Assembly: GCA_012522475.1 (NCBI GenBank)
Contig: JAAYKH010000029.1
Span: 1 to 64,000, forward strand
Reading direction: 5' to 3'
Source of the DNA: Chloroflexota bacterium
GTDB lineage: Bacteria > Chloroflexota > Anaerolineae > Anaerolineales > Anaerolineaceae
DNA length: 64,000 nucleotides
Shown: positions 9,197 through 16,805 of the stretch, piece after piece
How positions within the stretch are numbered: the first letter of the stretch is position 1
Layout: the number at the start of each line of letters is the position of its first letter
The notes under the pieces: generated by a model
What the model saw: the letters and a program-made list of their open reading frames with translations, nothing else
What the model was told of the DNA's origin: nothing
Database searches by the model: none
Made by a program: the position numbers and the translations under genes

Positions 9197-9225
9197 ATTT
9201 TAGTGTCAAGGTATGATCCTGACAA
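9197..9225 (-). promoter_or_regulatory. Promoter of trmD, apparently leaderless
   Basis: On the minus strand TTGTCA (9220-9225), a 17-bp spacer, TAAAAT (9197-9202), then only six bases to the ATG. Transcription would begin at or next to the start codon. No Shine-Dalgarno is present. Confidence 0.55.
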
Positions 9226-9249
9226 GCCTGTGTTTTGGAATCGTTGGGC

Positions 9250-9864
9250 TTAATGGTTTCCGAAGGTGAATTGATAATCCTCTATGGCCGCACAGATAAT
9301 CTCCTTTGCTTTTTCGGGGCCAGCTGTTCCGATGAATTTCATATCAGATTTAAGGTTTTCAATCATCTTATAGGTATGGAAGTAGTGCTTTAAGCGCTCT
9401 ACGATCACTTTTGGCAGTTCTCCAATGGAGGTGATACGCCCGTAGATATGGTCGTTTTCTAAAACGGAGATAATTTTATCGTCAGCTTCTTTGTTATCGA
9501 CAAACTGTAATACCCCCACAACGGTGGCGTTTAAAAAGATTTCAGAGCGGTTAATTGGGCGCTCGCTGACGATACAAATGTCAAGCGGATCGCCATCACC
9601 GCATTTGGCGCCCTGAGAGAGCGCCCTGACGCGTTCACCGGAATAGGTGCGCGGGATAAATCCATACAGGGTTGGTGTCAATGAAGATGTGCGTTGAGGG
9701 CGGTCAACATATAAATAGCCCGTGGTTTTATCCACCTCATATTTGATGTGATCAAATGGAGTCATCTCGATGAAAGCATGAACCACATCAGGGGGGTTCG
9801 GACCAACTTCAAGCCCGTGCCAGGGGTGCGGGCGCCAGCGATAGAAGGGAGAGGGAAAGCTCAT
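9250..9864 (-). CDS. ppa: Inorganic pyrophosphatase, family I
   Basis: A 204-residue soluble enzyme that hydrolyses pyrophosphate. The metal-binding signature [12 protein letters not shown] near residues 89-100 is intact, as are E-V-D-K and the P-x-x-Y-G-F-I-P-R segment. The length is slightly above the bacterial 175 residues because of an N-terminal stretch rich in Trp, His and Pro, similar to longer family I enzymes. ATG at 9864 has GGAG upstream. It is followed by trmD 59 bp downstream, which has its own promoter in the gap. Confidence 0.9.
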   Translation of the reverse strand: MSFPSPFYRWRPHPWHGLEVGPNPPDVVHAFIEMTPFDHIKYEVDKTTGYLYVDRPQRTSSLTPTLYGFIPRTYSGERVRALSQGAKCGDGDPLDICIVSERPINRSEIFLNATVVGVLQFVDNKEADDKIISVLENDHIYGRITSIGELPKVIVERLKHYFHTYKMIENLKSDMKFIGTAGPEKAKEIICAAIEDYQFTFGNH

Positions 9865-10081
9865 GGAGAACTCCTTTCAATTAAACCATTCGATACTTTT
9901 TACTTTGGCTGGTTTCATGCTGTTCTGTTTCGAAATGATCCTGCCTGGTTACCCTATTGTCAATGAGAATGGGGTCTTTGTCAAGCTGGGCGCAAAGCAA
10001 GGAACTGCCGTCGAATTATTTCAGACTTTGTGGCGCAAAACCGCGCTCGAATTAATTCGGTTGTGGTTTTTTAAGGCCTGG

Positions 10082-10417
10082 TTATGGCAGGAATCCAAAT
10101 AAATTCTTAGGGATGAAGTTCAACCCTAAAATTGGCAATCCAGCCATGATCAGGCAAGCGCACAGGCACACCACCACCAAAAGAATAATCAGGATAACCC
10201 ACCATTTTGAACCGCCCTTTTGACCTGCGGATGCTGAGGGTGATCCCCAGCGAGCAGGGTCGCTGGAAGCCATTTTATCGGCGATGGGTGACCCCCACCG
10301 GTCTGTTGGATCGGGTTTGACCGGTGGCCTTTCTGCAGGCGGTGTAGGCTTGCTCCATTCCTCTGCGGAAGCACTCATAAATTCGTCTTTATTGATTTCG
10401 TCTGAAAAATGTCCCAT
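10082..10417 (-). CDS. Small proline-rich single-span membrane protein
   Basis: A 111-residue protein of unknown function. Residues 1-70 are hydrophilic, rich in Pro, Ser and Asp, and hold two copies of a W-G-S-P unit (near 41-44 and 57-60). Residues about 72-98 form one membrane helix with several cysteines (V-V-V-C-L-C-A-C), followed by a short tail. The ATG at 10417 has AAAGG upstream. It stands alone between ppa and the HAAS gene. It may be a cytoplasmic-tail membrane anchor; no family is recognised. Confidence 0.6.
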   Translation of the reverse strand: MGHFSDEINKDEFMSASAEEWSKPTPPAERPPVKPDPTDRWGSPIADKMASSDPARWGSPSASAGQKGGSKWWVILIILLVVVCLCACLIMAGLPILGLNFIPKNLFGFLP

Positions 10418-10663
10418 AGTATAAACCTTTCTAAGGATATTCTATCAGCAAAGTCAGGTGTATTTATTTTTACTGGTTTTTATTAAGAAAGCCTTATTTT
10501 AATGACCATCAATCGAATAGTGCAGGCGCAGCTTTTATCACACCACATGTTTGAAAGCTTCAGATTATGTGTGGGTGGCAATCAGCGCTGCAAGGTCTAT
10601 CGATTAAAAAATCGAGCTGTTTCTTGAGACAGTTCTGTAAATCCGGCCATGAAAATGTATGGC

Positions 10664-11686
10664 TTACCCGGTTTTGATCTTCAGCCCTGCGGCCTCCTTT
10701 TTAACGAAGGTCTGTACCAGATGTCTCATGACGTCGATGGTCAGGCTTAATATGGTCAGACCCAGAACAGCACTCAGTGCGGTGTTTATAAGCTGATTGA
10801 AGCGCTGGGCAGTTAATGTGAGATCCAGGTTAAGTGCTTCCCAGGCTGTTGGTTCGATTGAGAGGATGGCAGGCCCAAAAATGATGGCAGCGAATAGAGC
10901 GATCTTAAACAGGTTAATGATGATTTTCGCCACAATCGCAGCTCGATTCCAAGCACCCTGGCGAATGAGATAAAGGTTCAAGCCAATATCCAGGACGATT
11001 GATGCTGTGAGCCGGGGAATATAACGGAGCACATGCATATTTAAAAAGGGGGTAAAGGCCCAACCTGTATCTTTCCGAAAGTAGATACCAATCTTTTCGA
11101 GAAATACGTTGATCAGCACAATGAAGATAACGCCCAGAGTGATCTCCGCGATAATCTCAGGAATTGAGATGCGCGTTTTGTCTTCAGTCAGGCTGAGATC
11201 ATCCGGTGACCAATCCTCTTTGACTTCCTTCTTGAATTCTTTCGACGCGAGACGCTCGAATAAGAAAAATACCAGGGTCACAATTCCAAAAACATTGACC
11301 AGGCTGCCGACCAAATCGAAAAATCGATCTACGATCGCAATGAAAAGGCTGGTTTCTATGAATACACCGCTGACGATGGCAATGAGCACACCGACAAGAT
11401 TGAGCGCGGCAATCACGATGAGCACGATTTTGAGCACCAGCTGGTAGATTGGATACAACTCTGGCCCGATTAAAGGCTGGTAATCGATATATTGCTGGGC
11501 AACCTGGTGGGGTGAACCGTAGTCTTTCAGTACAGCTTTGACCGTGGCCTCATCGGGGTTTGCCCCTGGGCTGCGCTCTTCGATGATATCCATCAGAAGG
11601 GAGCGGATCTCTTCAATAATATCGACTCGATTTTTTCTCGGCAGGCGGCGAGAAATTTCATTCAAATAAGTATTCAAGTATTCCAT
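10664..11686 (-). CDS. HAAS-domain integral membrane protein
   Basis: A 340-residue protein. The first 75 residues (Y-L-N-x-I-x-R-x-L-P, then E-I-R-S-L-L-M-D and L-K-D-Y-G-S-P-H-Q-V-A) match the HAAS signalling domain, a small cytoplasmic helical unit found in proteins encoded beside PadR regulators. About six membrane helices follow in two blocks (residues 80-150 and 175-325). In related systems the PadR protein represses the HAAS gene, but the signal and output are not known. It lies 16 bp downstream of padR and must share its promoter. Confidence 0.8.
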   Translation of the reverse strand: MEYLNTYLNEISRRLPRKNRVDIIEEIRSLLMDIIEERSPGANPDEATVKAVLKDYGSPHQVAQQYIDYQPLIGPELYPIYQLVLKIVLIVIAALNLVGVLIAIVSGVFIETSLFIAIVDRFFDLVGSLVNVFGIVTLVFFLFERLASKEFKKEVKEDWSPDDLSLTEDKTRISIPEIIAEITLGVIFIVLINVFLEKIGIYFRKDTGWAFTPFLNMHVLRYIPRLTASIVLDIGLNLYLIRQGAWNRAAIVAKIIINLFKIALFAAIIFGPAILSIEPTAWEALNLDLTLTAQRFNQLINTALSAVLGLTILSLTIDVMRHLVQTFVKKEAAGLKIKTG

Positions 11687-11702
11687 AATGATTATCTAGC
11701 TC

Positions 11703-12047
11703 CTAATCTTCGAATAATAAATTATCGATCGTGTTTTTGAGACGTGACCATTCCTCGGTCAATTCTTCCAGAATTTTTTTCCCGGTTTCACTCAGCACAT
11801 AGTAGCGGCGCGGCCGCGAGGAATCGACACGCCAATCGCTCTGGAGGAGGTTTTGTTCTTCCAATCGGCGAAGCAGCGGGTAGAGGGTACCCTGGTCAAT
11901 CTGCATGCCCCGATCTTCAAGCTGCTTCATGAGAGAGTAGCCATACTGCTCTTCGTGGAGTTGGCTGAGCGCTGCCAGGATGATCACCCCGCGGCGGAGT
12001 TCCTGGACGAGGCTCTGGGTTTGTTCGGAAATTGTAGGGTCTGTCAT
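11703..12047 (-). CDS. PadR family transcriptional regulator
   Basis: A winged-helix repressor of about 114 residues. The region L-R-R-G-V-I-I-L-A-A-L-S to Y-G-Y-S-L-M-K-Q-L is the PadR recognition fold, followed by D-Q-G-T-L-Y-P-L-L-R-R-L-E and R-R-Y-Y-V-L-S-E-T-G, both signature motifs. A C-terminal helix would make the dimer interface. Several in-frame ATGs exist at 12056, 12053 and 12047; I took 12047, nine bases after AGAAGG. It heads a two-gene operon with the HAAS protein. A dyad overlapping the promoter start point (12091-12116) suggests it represses itself. Confidence 0.9.
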   Translation of the reverse strand: MTDPTISEQTQSLVQELRRGVIILAALSQLHEEQYGYSLMKQLEDRGMQIDQGTLYPLLRRLEEQNLLQSDWRVDSSRPRRYYVLSETGKKILEELTEEWSRLKNTIDNLLFED

Positions 12048-12090
12048 AAGCATCATCCTTCTACATTGTGACACACATAATTGTTCGGCA

Positions 12091-12132
12091 TACAGTACTG
12101 TGTATTATACAGTATAAAAAGAAATTTTGCAA
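12091..12132 (-). promoter_or_regulatory. padR-HAAS promoter with overlapping PadR-type operator
   Basis: On the minus strand TTGCAA (12127-12132), 17-bp spacer, TATAAT (12104-12109). Directly downstream is the perfect palindrome ACAGTACTGT (12092-12101), inside a wider AT-rich dyad, and a related TATACTGTAT lies in the spacer. The position covers the start point, as expected for autorepression by PadR. Confidence 0.65.
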
Positions 12133-12306
12133 TACTTTAAGGTTGAGGATTAACGAGTGTTTCCTTGTAAGTTGCAGTGCACGGGAACGCCGCGGCTGAC
12201 ACGGCTGTAATTAATACGCAGATGCTTTGGAACTGGGATTTTTTGGAAAACCAGGCGCTATTTTCCAAATGCTTATACCAGAATTCTTGCGTGTCATTCA
12301 CCATCC

Positions 12307-12340
12307 TTGCGCCAATACGGTGTGATGCTAAAATAAGGCT
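12307..12340 (+). promoter_or_regulatory. Promoter of the DNA methyltransferase, apparently leaderless
   Basis: TTGCGC (12307-12312), 16-bp spacer, TAAAAT (12329-12334), then six bases to the ATG at 12341. An AAGG two bases before the ATG is too close to act as a ribosome-binding site. Confidence 0.5.
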
Positions 12341-13195
12341 ATGAAAAACAAGATTATTTTTGATGATAACCTGACTGTACTGCAGCAATTACCGGATGGG
12401 CTGATTGACCTGATCTACATTGACCCGCCTTTCAATACGGGCAGACAGCAGGCGCGCCAACAGATAGAAGTTGAAAAGGATGCTGAAGGCGATCGGGTGG
12501 GTTTTGGGGGGAATCGCTATCACACCCGTGTGATTGGTGAGAAGGCTTATCGCGACCATTTTGACGATTATCTGGGCTTTCTTGAACCGCGCCTGCTGGA
12601 GGCCTACCGGGTGCTTGCGGAGACAGGCAGCCTGTATTTCCATATTGATTATCGGGAAGTTCATTACTGTAAAATTTTATTAGATGAGATCTTTGGACGC
12701 GAATCTTTTCTCAATGAAATCATCTGGGCGTATGATTTTGGGGGGCGTTCGAAAACGCGCTGGCCTGCCAAACATGATAACATCCTGTTTTATGCGAAAA
12801 ACCCGAGCCAATACACCTTTAACTGGGCGTCGGTGGAGCGTATCCCTTACATGGCGCCGGGTTTGGTTGGCAAAGATAAAGCAGCCCGTGGGAAATTCCC
12901 CACCGATACCTGGTGGCATACAATTGTGGGCACCAACAGCAAAGAAAAAACCGGTTACCCCACACAAAAGCCGGTAGGCGTTTTGAAACGCATTGTCAGC
13001 GCTTCTTCCAACCCAGGCGATCTCGTCCTCGATTTTTTTGCCGGCAGCGGTACCGTTGGTGAGGTGTGCTTGGAGCTGGAGCGGCGTTTTATTTTAGTTG
13101 ACAACAACCCACAGGCGATTGCCGTGATGCAGACGCGCTTTAGCGAAAACGATTCAATTGAATGGGTGGGGGTTGAACCTCAGTCAGCGTTATAG
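12341..13195 (+). CDS. Orphan site-specific DNA methyltransferase (beta class)
   Basis: A 284-residue amino-methyltransferase of the N6-adenine/N4-cytosine type. The catalytic D-P-P-F-N-T-G (residues 28-34) comes first and the AdoMet-binding F-x-G-x-G in L-D-F-F-A-G-S-G-T (near 230-238) comes late, which is the beta-class order. T-Q-K-P just before motif I is also conserved. It is short for the class, leaving little room for a target-recognition domain. No restriction endonuclease gene is next to it, so it may be regulatory or a remnant of a restriction system. Its end overlaps the opposing interrupted gene by 16 bp. Target sequence unknown. Confidence 0.85.
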   Translation: MKNKIIFDDNLTVLQQLPDGLIDLIYIDPPFNTGRQQARQQIEVEKDAEGDRVGFGGNRYHTRVIGEKAYRDHFDDYLGFLEPRLLEAYRVLAETGSLYFHIDYREVHYCKILLDEIFGRESFLNEIIWAYDFGGRSKTRWPAKHDNILFYAKNPSQYTFNWASVERIPYMAPGLVGKDKAARGKFPTDTWWHTIVGTNSKEKTGYPTQKPVGVLKRIVSASSNPGDLVLDFFAGSGTVGEVCLELERRFILVDNNPQAIAVMQTRFSENDSIEWVGVEPQSAL

Positions 13196-13757
13196 AATAA
13201 GGGATGCTGCCTGAGCCGCTCGATAAGATCAGGGGAGAGTGCAAAAGGCTGGCCTTCTGGGTTGGGCGGGGGTTCCAAACCGCAGAATGTGATCATCTCC
13301 TCAATGATAGCTCTGGCCAGGGCTGTAAAATCGTCTTTGAAGACTGAGTAATTGACCAGAACGCAGGCATGCGGCGAGGTGGGTGAAAGGAGCATCCCGG
13401 GTGAACCGCTGCTTATGGAGGTAATTTCCGCCGCAGGGTTCCCTGTATCCAGGGACAGGCAATCGACCCAATCCCACGTTGAGGATGCGCCCGTCTTCGA
13501 TGCTTTCAGCGATCATATAACTGCAATCAGCCAGGTCAGTCTCGACATTGATACATGCAAATGCGGGCAGCTCATCGGGCGCAGGATGGTAAGTCTCTAT
13601 TCTGCCAGGGGTTATTTTCATGGGCGCTAACTGGGCTTTGAGCGCGGAACACAATTTGGCTTCAAATTCAACCAGGGCGTCGGGCGCATTAAAACGATCA
13701 TCTTCTAAGGCCAGCCACAGGTTCAGATCAAATTTTTGTATATTGGATGTATGTCAC
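13180..13757 (-). pseudogene. Unknown protein gene interrupted by two single-base shifts
   Basis: Three frames join into one sensible protein if one base is removed from TTTTT at 13733-13737 and one from CCC at 13490-13492 (plus-strand view). The start would be a GTG at 13757 that overlaps the stop of the gene before it (GTGA), giving about 191 residues and ending N-A-D at 13180. The pieces read F-D-L-N-L-W-L-A-L-E-D-D, then I-N-V-E-T-D-L-A-D-C-S-Y-M-I-A-E-S-I-E-D-G, then S-G-S-P-G-M-L-L-S-P-T-S and a helical tail. I recognise no family. Both changes are extra bases in short homopolymers, so sequencing error and true decay are both possible. Confidence 0.55.
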
Positions 13758-14641
13758 TGCCGGATGACCACCTGTACGTCTTGGAGGGGCTGACCGTTTT
13801 TAGAGGTAAATTTAAATCGGTAGTTCCCGGTTTGCAAGGTCTGCTACCCAGGAAAGGGTAGCAGCAAACACAGTTCACCATGGTTGCTGCAAAGCGGTTG
13901 CGTAAAGGTTTGACTGGTGAGCGTACTGCTCTCAGGATCATAGCGGTAGAGAATATCATTATTGGGTGTCATGATTTTAAGTAGTGTGATTTCATCCTGA
14001 ATGCTGGTGGCTCGAGCTGCCAACAACAGCGAAATATCATCCCGCAGTGTTGAAACAAGCAGGCTTTCATGCAGGTAGATCGACTCGAAAGTGTCAACAA
14101 TTAAATCAGGGTGTTTTTCAAACGCTTTTTGCTTGGTCTCCGGTGCAGATTTAGGGTGAAAGTGGATGTGATCTTTAATGGCTGTAAATACTTCCATGCC
14201 TTGTTCCCGCCAGTGTTCCGCGGTCGCAATTACCAGCAGGAAAAAGAATTGGTTAAGGTGTGGCGAACAGATCAAAGTTCTGCCCAACCCTTCTTCCTCG
14301 GCATTAATGAAATGGATTTCTTTCACCCAGCCTGTAATTCCCTGGAGCAGATCCTTGCCGGACTCAACTAAATTAACTTCATCGAAATTGATCATAAAAT
14401 CTGCGGCCAGCTCGTCATTGAGCTCGACAAGCGAAGCCTGGCTGGCAAGTTCGCCCCCGATGATACAGATTTTCAAGTTTCCATCTTCTGAATAGAGGTA
14501 AATGGATCCATCGACTTCCAATTCAAATCCAATGATGGGTCGGAATGAAAAACCAGCGCCTTCAATGAACAATTCATCACCAAACTGGAGCTTGGATGTA
14601 TTTGGTATCTTCTGGTCAGAGGGGTCTAAGGGTTCGTTCAT
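13754..14641 (-). pseudogene. Unknown protein gene with an in-frame TAG stop near the end
   Basis: The open part (14641 to 13844) encodes 265 residues of an acidic, soluble, unrecognised protein beginning M-N-E-P-L-D-P-S-D-Q-K. A TAG at 13844-13846 ends it after L-L-L-P-F-P-G, but the same frame continues for 29 more codons with well-formed coding sequence (T-L-Q-T-G-N-Y-R-F-K-F-T-S-K-N-G) to a TGA at 13754. That TGA overlaps the GTG of the next gene, as expected for a real gene end. I read this as a nonsense change in a two-gene operon. Loss of about 30 residues might still leave a working protein. Confidence 0.5.
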
Positions 14642-14819
14642 GCAATATTTTTCGTTGATATTGGTGTGGATTGCTGGTTTTATTTTTCACCAATTGGACA
14701 GGCTGCGTCACAAGACAGGCGGTTTGAGTTATGCTTTACAATTGGTTGAAATTCAATCCTTAATCTTTTGTGTTATCAACGCTGTTTTGACCTCACTGGC
14801 TCAGAAAAAATTATTTGCT

Positions 14820-15152
14820 ATGGAACGTACAGGTCGCCCGTTGCTTAACTTTGACCCCGTCCGCGAGATAATCATTGAACCTGGGGATCTCATCCACCCC
14901 AAGGGTGTGCCAAGTGTTATGTAATTTGCTTTTTTGCTAAAGTGTTTGAGTGAACAAAAGAGCGTCACACCGTGTGAGAAGTCTGGCGTTTGCGCTTTCC
15001 TGATGGAAATTTTGCTCGAGGAAATGATCGCTGCAAGCCGCCAGAAATTTATCGCCTGTGGCGGCTATGGCGTTTTGGATTGGAGAATTGCCCTGGACGA
15101 AATCGAGTATGATTATGATAAGATCCTCAAGGAGATAATATGCCAGACTTAA
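14820..15152 (+). pseudogene. Nucleoside phosphorylase relic
   Basis: One frame, broken by a TAA at 14925-14927, shows pieces of a PNP/UDP-type nucleoside phosphorylase. The first is G-R-P-L-L-N-F-D-P-V-R-E-I-I-I-E-P, like the family's N-terminal D-P-x-x-x-A-I-I-E-P. The second is L-L-E-E-M-I-A-A-S-R-Q-K-F-I-A-C-G-G-Y-G-V-L-D, like the L-E-E-L-I-A-L-G nucleotide-site segment. The middle part and the whole C-terminal part are missing, so at least two deletions are implied. The tail ends inside the ribosome-binding site of the next gene. A relic fits with the nucleoside importer elsewhere in the window, but that link is loose. Confidence 0.5.
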
Positions 15153-16435
15153 CGTCGCAATTTTTGTCGAAAATCATGGATCATCGTTTGCAGGGACTGT
15201 CACTGGGCGATGACCAGGTGTTGCCCTATTACGATGGCTTGTCGCTGGTTAACCTGCCGTCAACGGTGACCAGGTTGCTGGGGGCGCCAGATTTTGGTTG
15301 CCCGCCATTGGACGCCGCGATTATTGATCACCTTGGAGGGCCATATCAGAAGGTGGTGTTCTTGCTGGTGGACGCGTTGGGTTACGACCTGTTCAAGCAG
15401 GCGATCGACCCGGAAAACGGTTTGATCTGGGCGAAATATTTCGACCAGGGTGTATTCAGTCCGATCACCAGCATTTGTCCGAGCACAACAGCCTCTGCAT
15501 TGACGACCTTGTGGACAGGCGTCGGCGCTGGGACGCATGGCATTATCGGCTATGAGATGTGGTCGAAGACCTTTGGGATGGTGATTAATAATATTTCGCA
15601 TTCAGCCGCGAACATGCGGAGTGATGTCGGGGGGTTGTCGCGGGCTGGGTTTAATCCGACCCAGTTTATGAACCGACCGACACTGGGCCCCCATTTGCAA
15701 GCCCACGGCATTGTGCCAACCAGTTTTACCCATACATCGATTGCTCGCTCTGGGCTATCGATGATGCAAAAGAGCGAGGTTAATATTCAGGCTTATGTTA
15801 ACGAGGCGGAATTATGCGTCAGCCTGGTAGATTATTTGAATCATCGCAGTGCGCTGAAGGAGTTTATCTACATTTATTATTCTGACGTGGATACCCTTAT
15901 GCATCGTTATAACGCCGATGATCCCCGGGTTATGCTTCAGTTTGCGGCTTTTTCTACTTTATTTAAACGCGGGTTTTTTGATAATTTATCTCCTGCGGTA
16001 GCAAAAAAGACGCTTTTGATATTAACTGCCGACCATGGCTCGATTGCCACGCCACATCATGAACGATTTGACCTGGCCAACCATCCGGAGTTAGTCTCGC
16101 ATCTGGTCATGCAGCCCACCTGTGAAAATCGGCTGCCCTTCTTGTATATTAAACCCGGACAGGTTGAACAGGTACGGGATTATTTTGCCAGAACCTGGCC
16201 GGATGATTTCCTTCTGGTTGAGCCTGCAGAGGCACTTGAGGCAGGCTTGTTTGGACAGGCGCCGTTTGTAGAGGGCGTGCTTGATCGTTTGGGAGATTTA
16301 CTGGTTATCACGCGGGGCGATGCCTATTTGTGGTGGTCACCCAGGCCGAACCCGCTGGCAGGCCGACATGGGGGATTACACCCGGGGGAGATGTTGGTGC
16401 CGTTTTTTGCACTGCCCCTGGGAAATTTGTTCTGA
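15140..16435 (+). CDS. Alkaline phosphatase/nucleotide pyrophosphatase family protein
   Basis: A 431-residue soluble enzyme of the type I phosphodiesterase superfamily (Phosphodiest). The first metal site is V-D-A-L-G-Y-D (about residues 77-83), the nucleophile is probably Thr in C-P-S-T-T-A-S-A-L-T-T-L-W-T-G, followed by G-T-H-G-I-I-G-Y-E; the second metal site is S-D-V-D-T-L-M-H-R-Y, and the T-A-D-H-G motif lies near 294-298, with H-G-G-L at the C-terminal end. No signal peptide is seen, so it acts in the cytoplasm. Possible substrates are nucleotide or phosphosugar diesters. ATG at 15140 follows AAGGAG. A good terminator follows. Confidence 0.85.
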   Translation: MPDLTSQFLSKIMDHRLQGLSLGDDQVLPYYDGLSLVNLPSTVTRLLGAPDFGCPPLDAAIIDHLGGPYQKVVFLLVDALGYDLFKQAIDPENGLIWAKYFDQGVFSPITSICPSTTASALTTLWTGVGAGTHGIIGYEMWSKTFGMVINNISHSAANMRSDVGGLSRAGFNPTQFMNRPTLGPHLQAHGIVPTSFTHTSIARSGLSMMQKSEVNIQAYVNEAELCVSLVDYLNHRSALKEFIYIYYSDVDTLMHRYNADDPRVMLQFAAFSTLFKRGFFDNLSPAVAKKTLLILTADHGSIATPHHERFDLANHPELVSHLVMQPTCENRLPFLYIKPGQVEQVRDYFARTWPDDFLLVEPAEALEAGLFGQAPFVEGVLDRLGDLLVITRGDAYLWWSPRPNPLAGRHGGLHPGEMLVPFFALPLGNLF

Positions 16436-16512
16436 TACAACGGAAAAAACGGAACGACCTTGTAATTGTTATCACTTCCATTGATTTAGCTGCGTTGAAT
16501 TATTGAATAATG

Positions 16513-16543
16513 AACCACCTGGTGATTACCCCACCGGGTGGTT
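16513..16543 (+). terminator. Intrinsic terminator after the phosphodiesterase gene
   Basis: AACCACCTGGTG (16513-16524) pairs with CACCGGGTGGTT (16532-16543), including one T-G pair, with a seven-base loop, followed by TGTTGATT. It uses the same ACCACC/GGTGGT core as the terminator at 1543. Confidence 0.7.
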
Positions 16544-16739
16544 TGTTGATTACAAACAAGTTTAAATTATTGGCTGAATATTAACGTAACCTTTTATCTT
16601 TGAATACTGTATGCTCAGCGCCCGGTGTTTTGTCAGGTGGGTGATTATTTTCTCGTGCGGCTGGCGCTGCAATCTCCCTTTCAACAGGCGATTCCCATTG
16701 TCAAAAAAGATTGTTAAAAAGTTCCCGATCCTGAAGCTC

Positions 16740-16781
16740 TTGACATAGAACAAAAGTTCTGTATAATTAGAACATAAATTC
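16740..16781 (+). promoter_or_regulatory. Promoter with tandem LexA/SOS-type boxes
   Basis: TTGACA (16740-16745), 16-bp spacer, TATAAT (16762-16767). The spacer contains AGAAC-AAAA-GTTCT, an exact GAAC-N4-GTTC (16748-16759), the LexA box of Firmicutes and Actinobacteria. A second, one-mismatch copy GAAC-ATAA-ATTC follows at 16770-16781. The two centres are 22 bp apart, close to two helical turns. Binding would block RNA polymerase, so the next gene is probably DNA-damage inducible. Confidence 0.65.
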
Positions 16782-16805
16782 TATTAAAGATGATTGGAGT
16801 GTCAA

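Larger units (their letters stand above)
16436..16805. other. Intergenic region with terminator, promoter and LexA-type boxes
   Basis: About 370 bp without a gene. It holds the terminator at 16513-16543 and, close to the next gene, the promoter and tandem GAAC-type boxes at 16740-16781. A 63-codon frame on the minus strand (16562-16753) covers the promoter and has no support. Nothing else is seen. Confidence 0.6.

Noticed and set aside
8564-9253. 229-codon plus-strand frame
   Set aside because: It lies antisense to trmD, whose protein is unmistakable.
9863-10102. 79-codon plus-strand frame in the gap upstream of ppa
   Set aside because: It starts inside the ppa start region on the opposite strand, has no recognised motif and shows no convincing coding pattern.
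13754-13756. TGA between the two interrupted genes as a selenocysteine codon
   Set aside because: It overlaps a GTG start as an ordinary gene junction, and the next gene needs a different frame.
13723-13959. 78-codon minus-strand frame
   Set aside because: Wrong frame relative to the two interrupted genes and without coding character.
14502-14819. N-terminal part of the 140-codon plus-strand frame
   Set aside because: Only the part from 14820 resembles a protein family; the part before it is antisense to another gene or noncoding.
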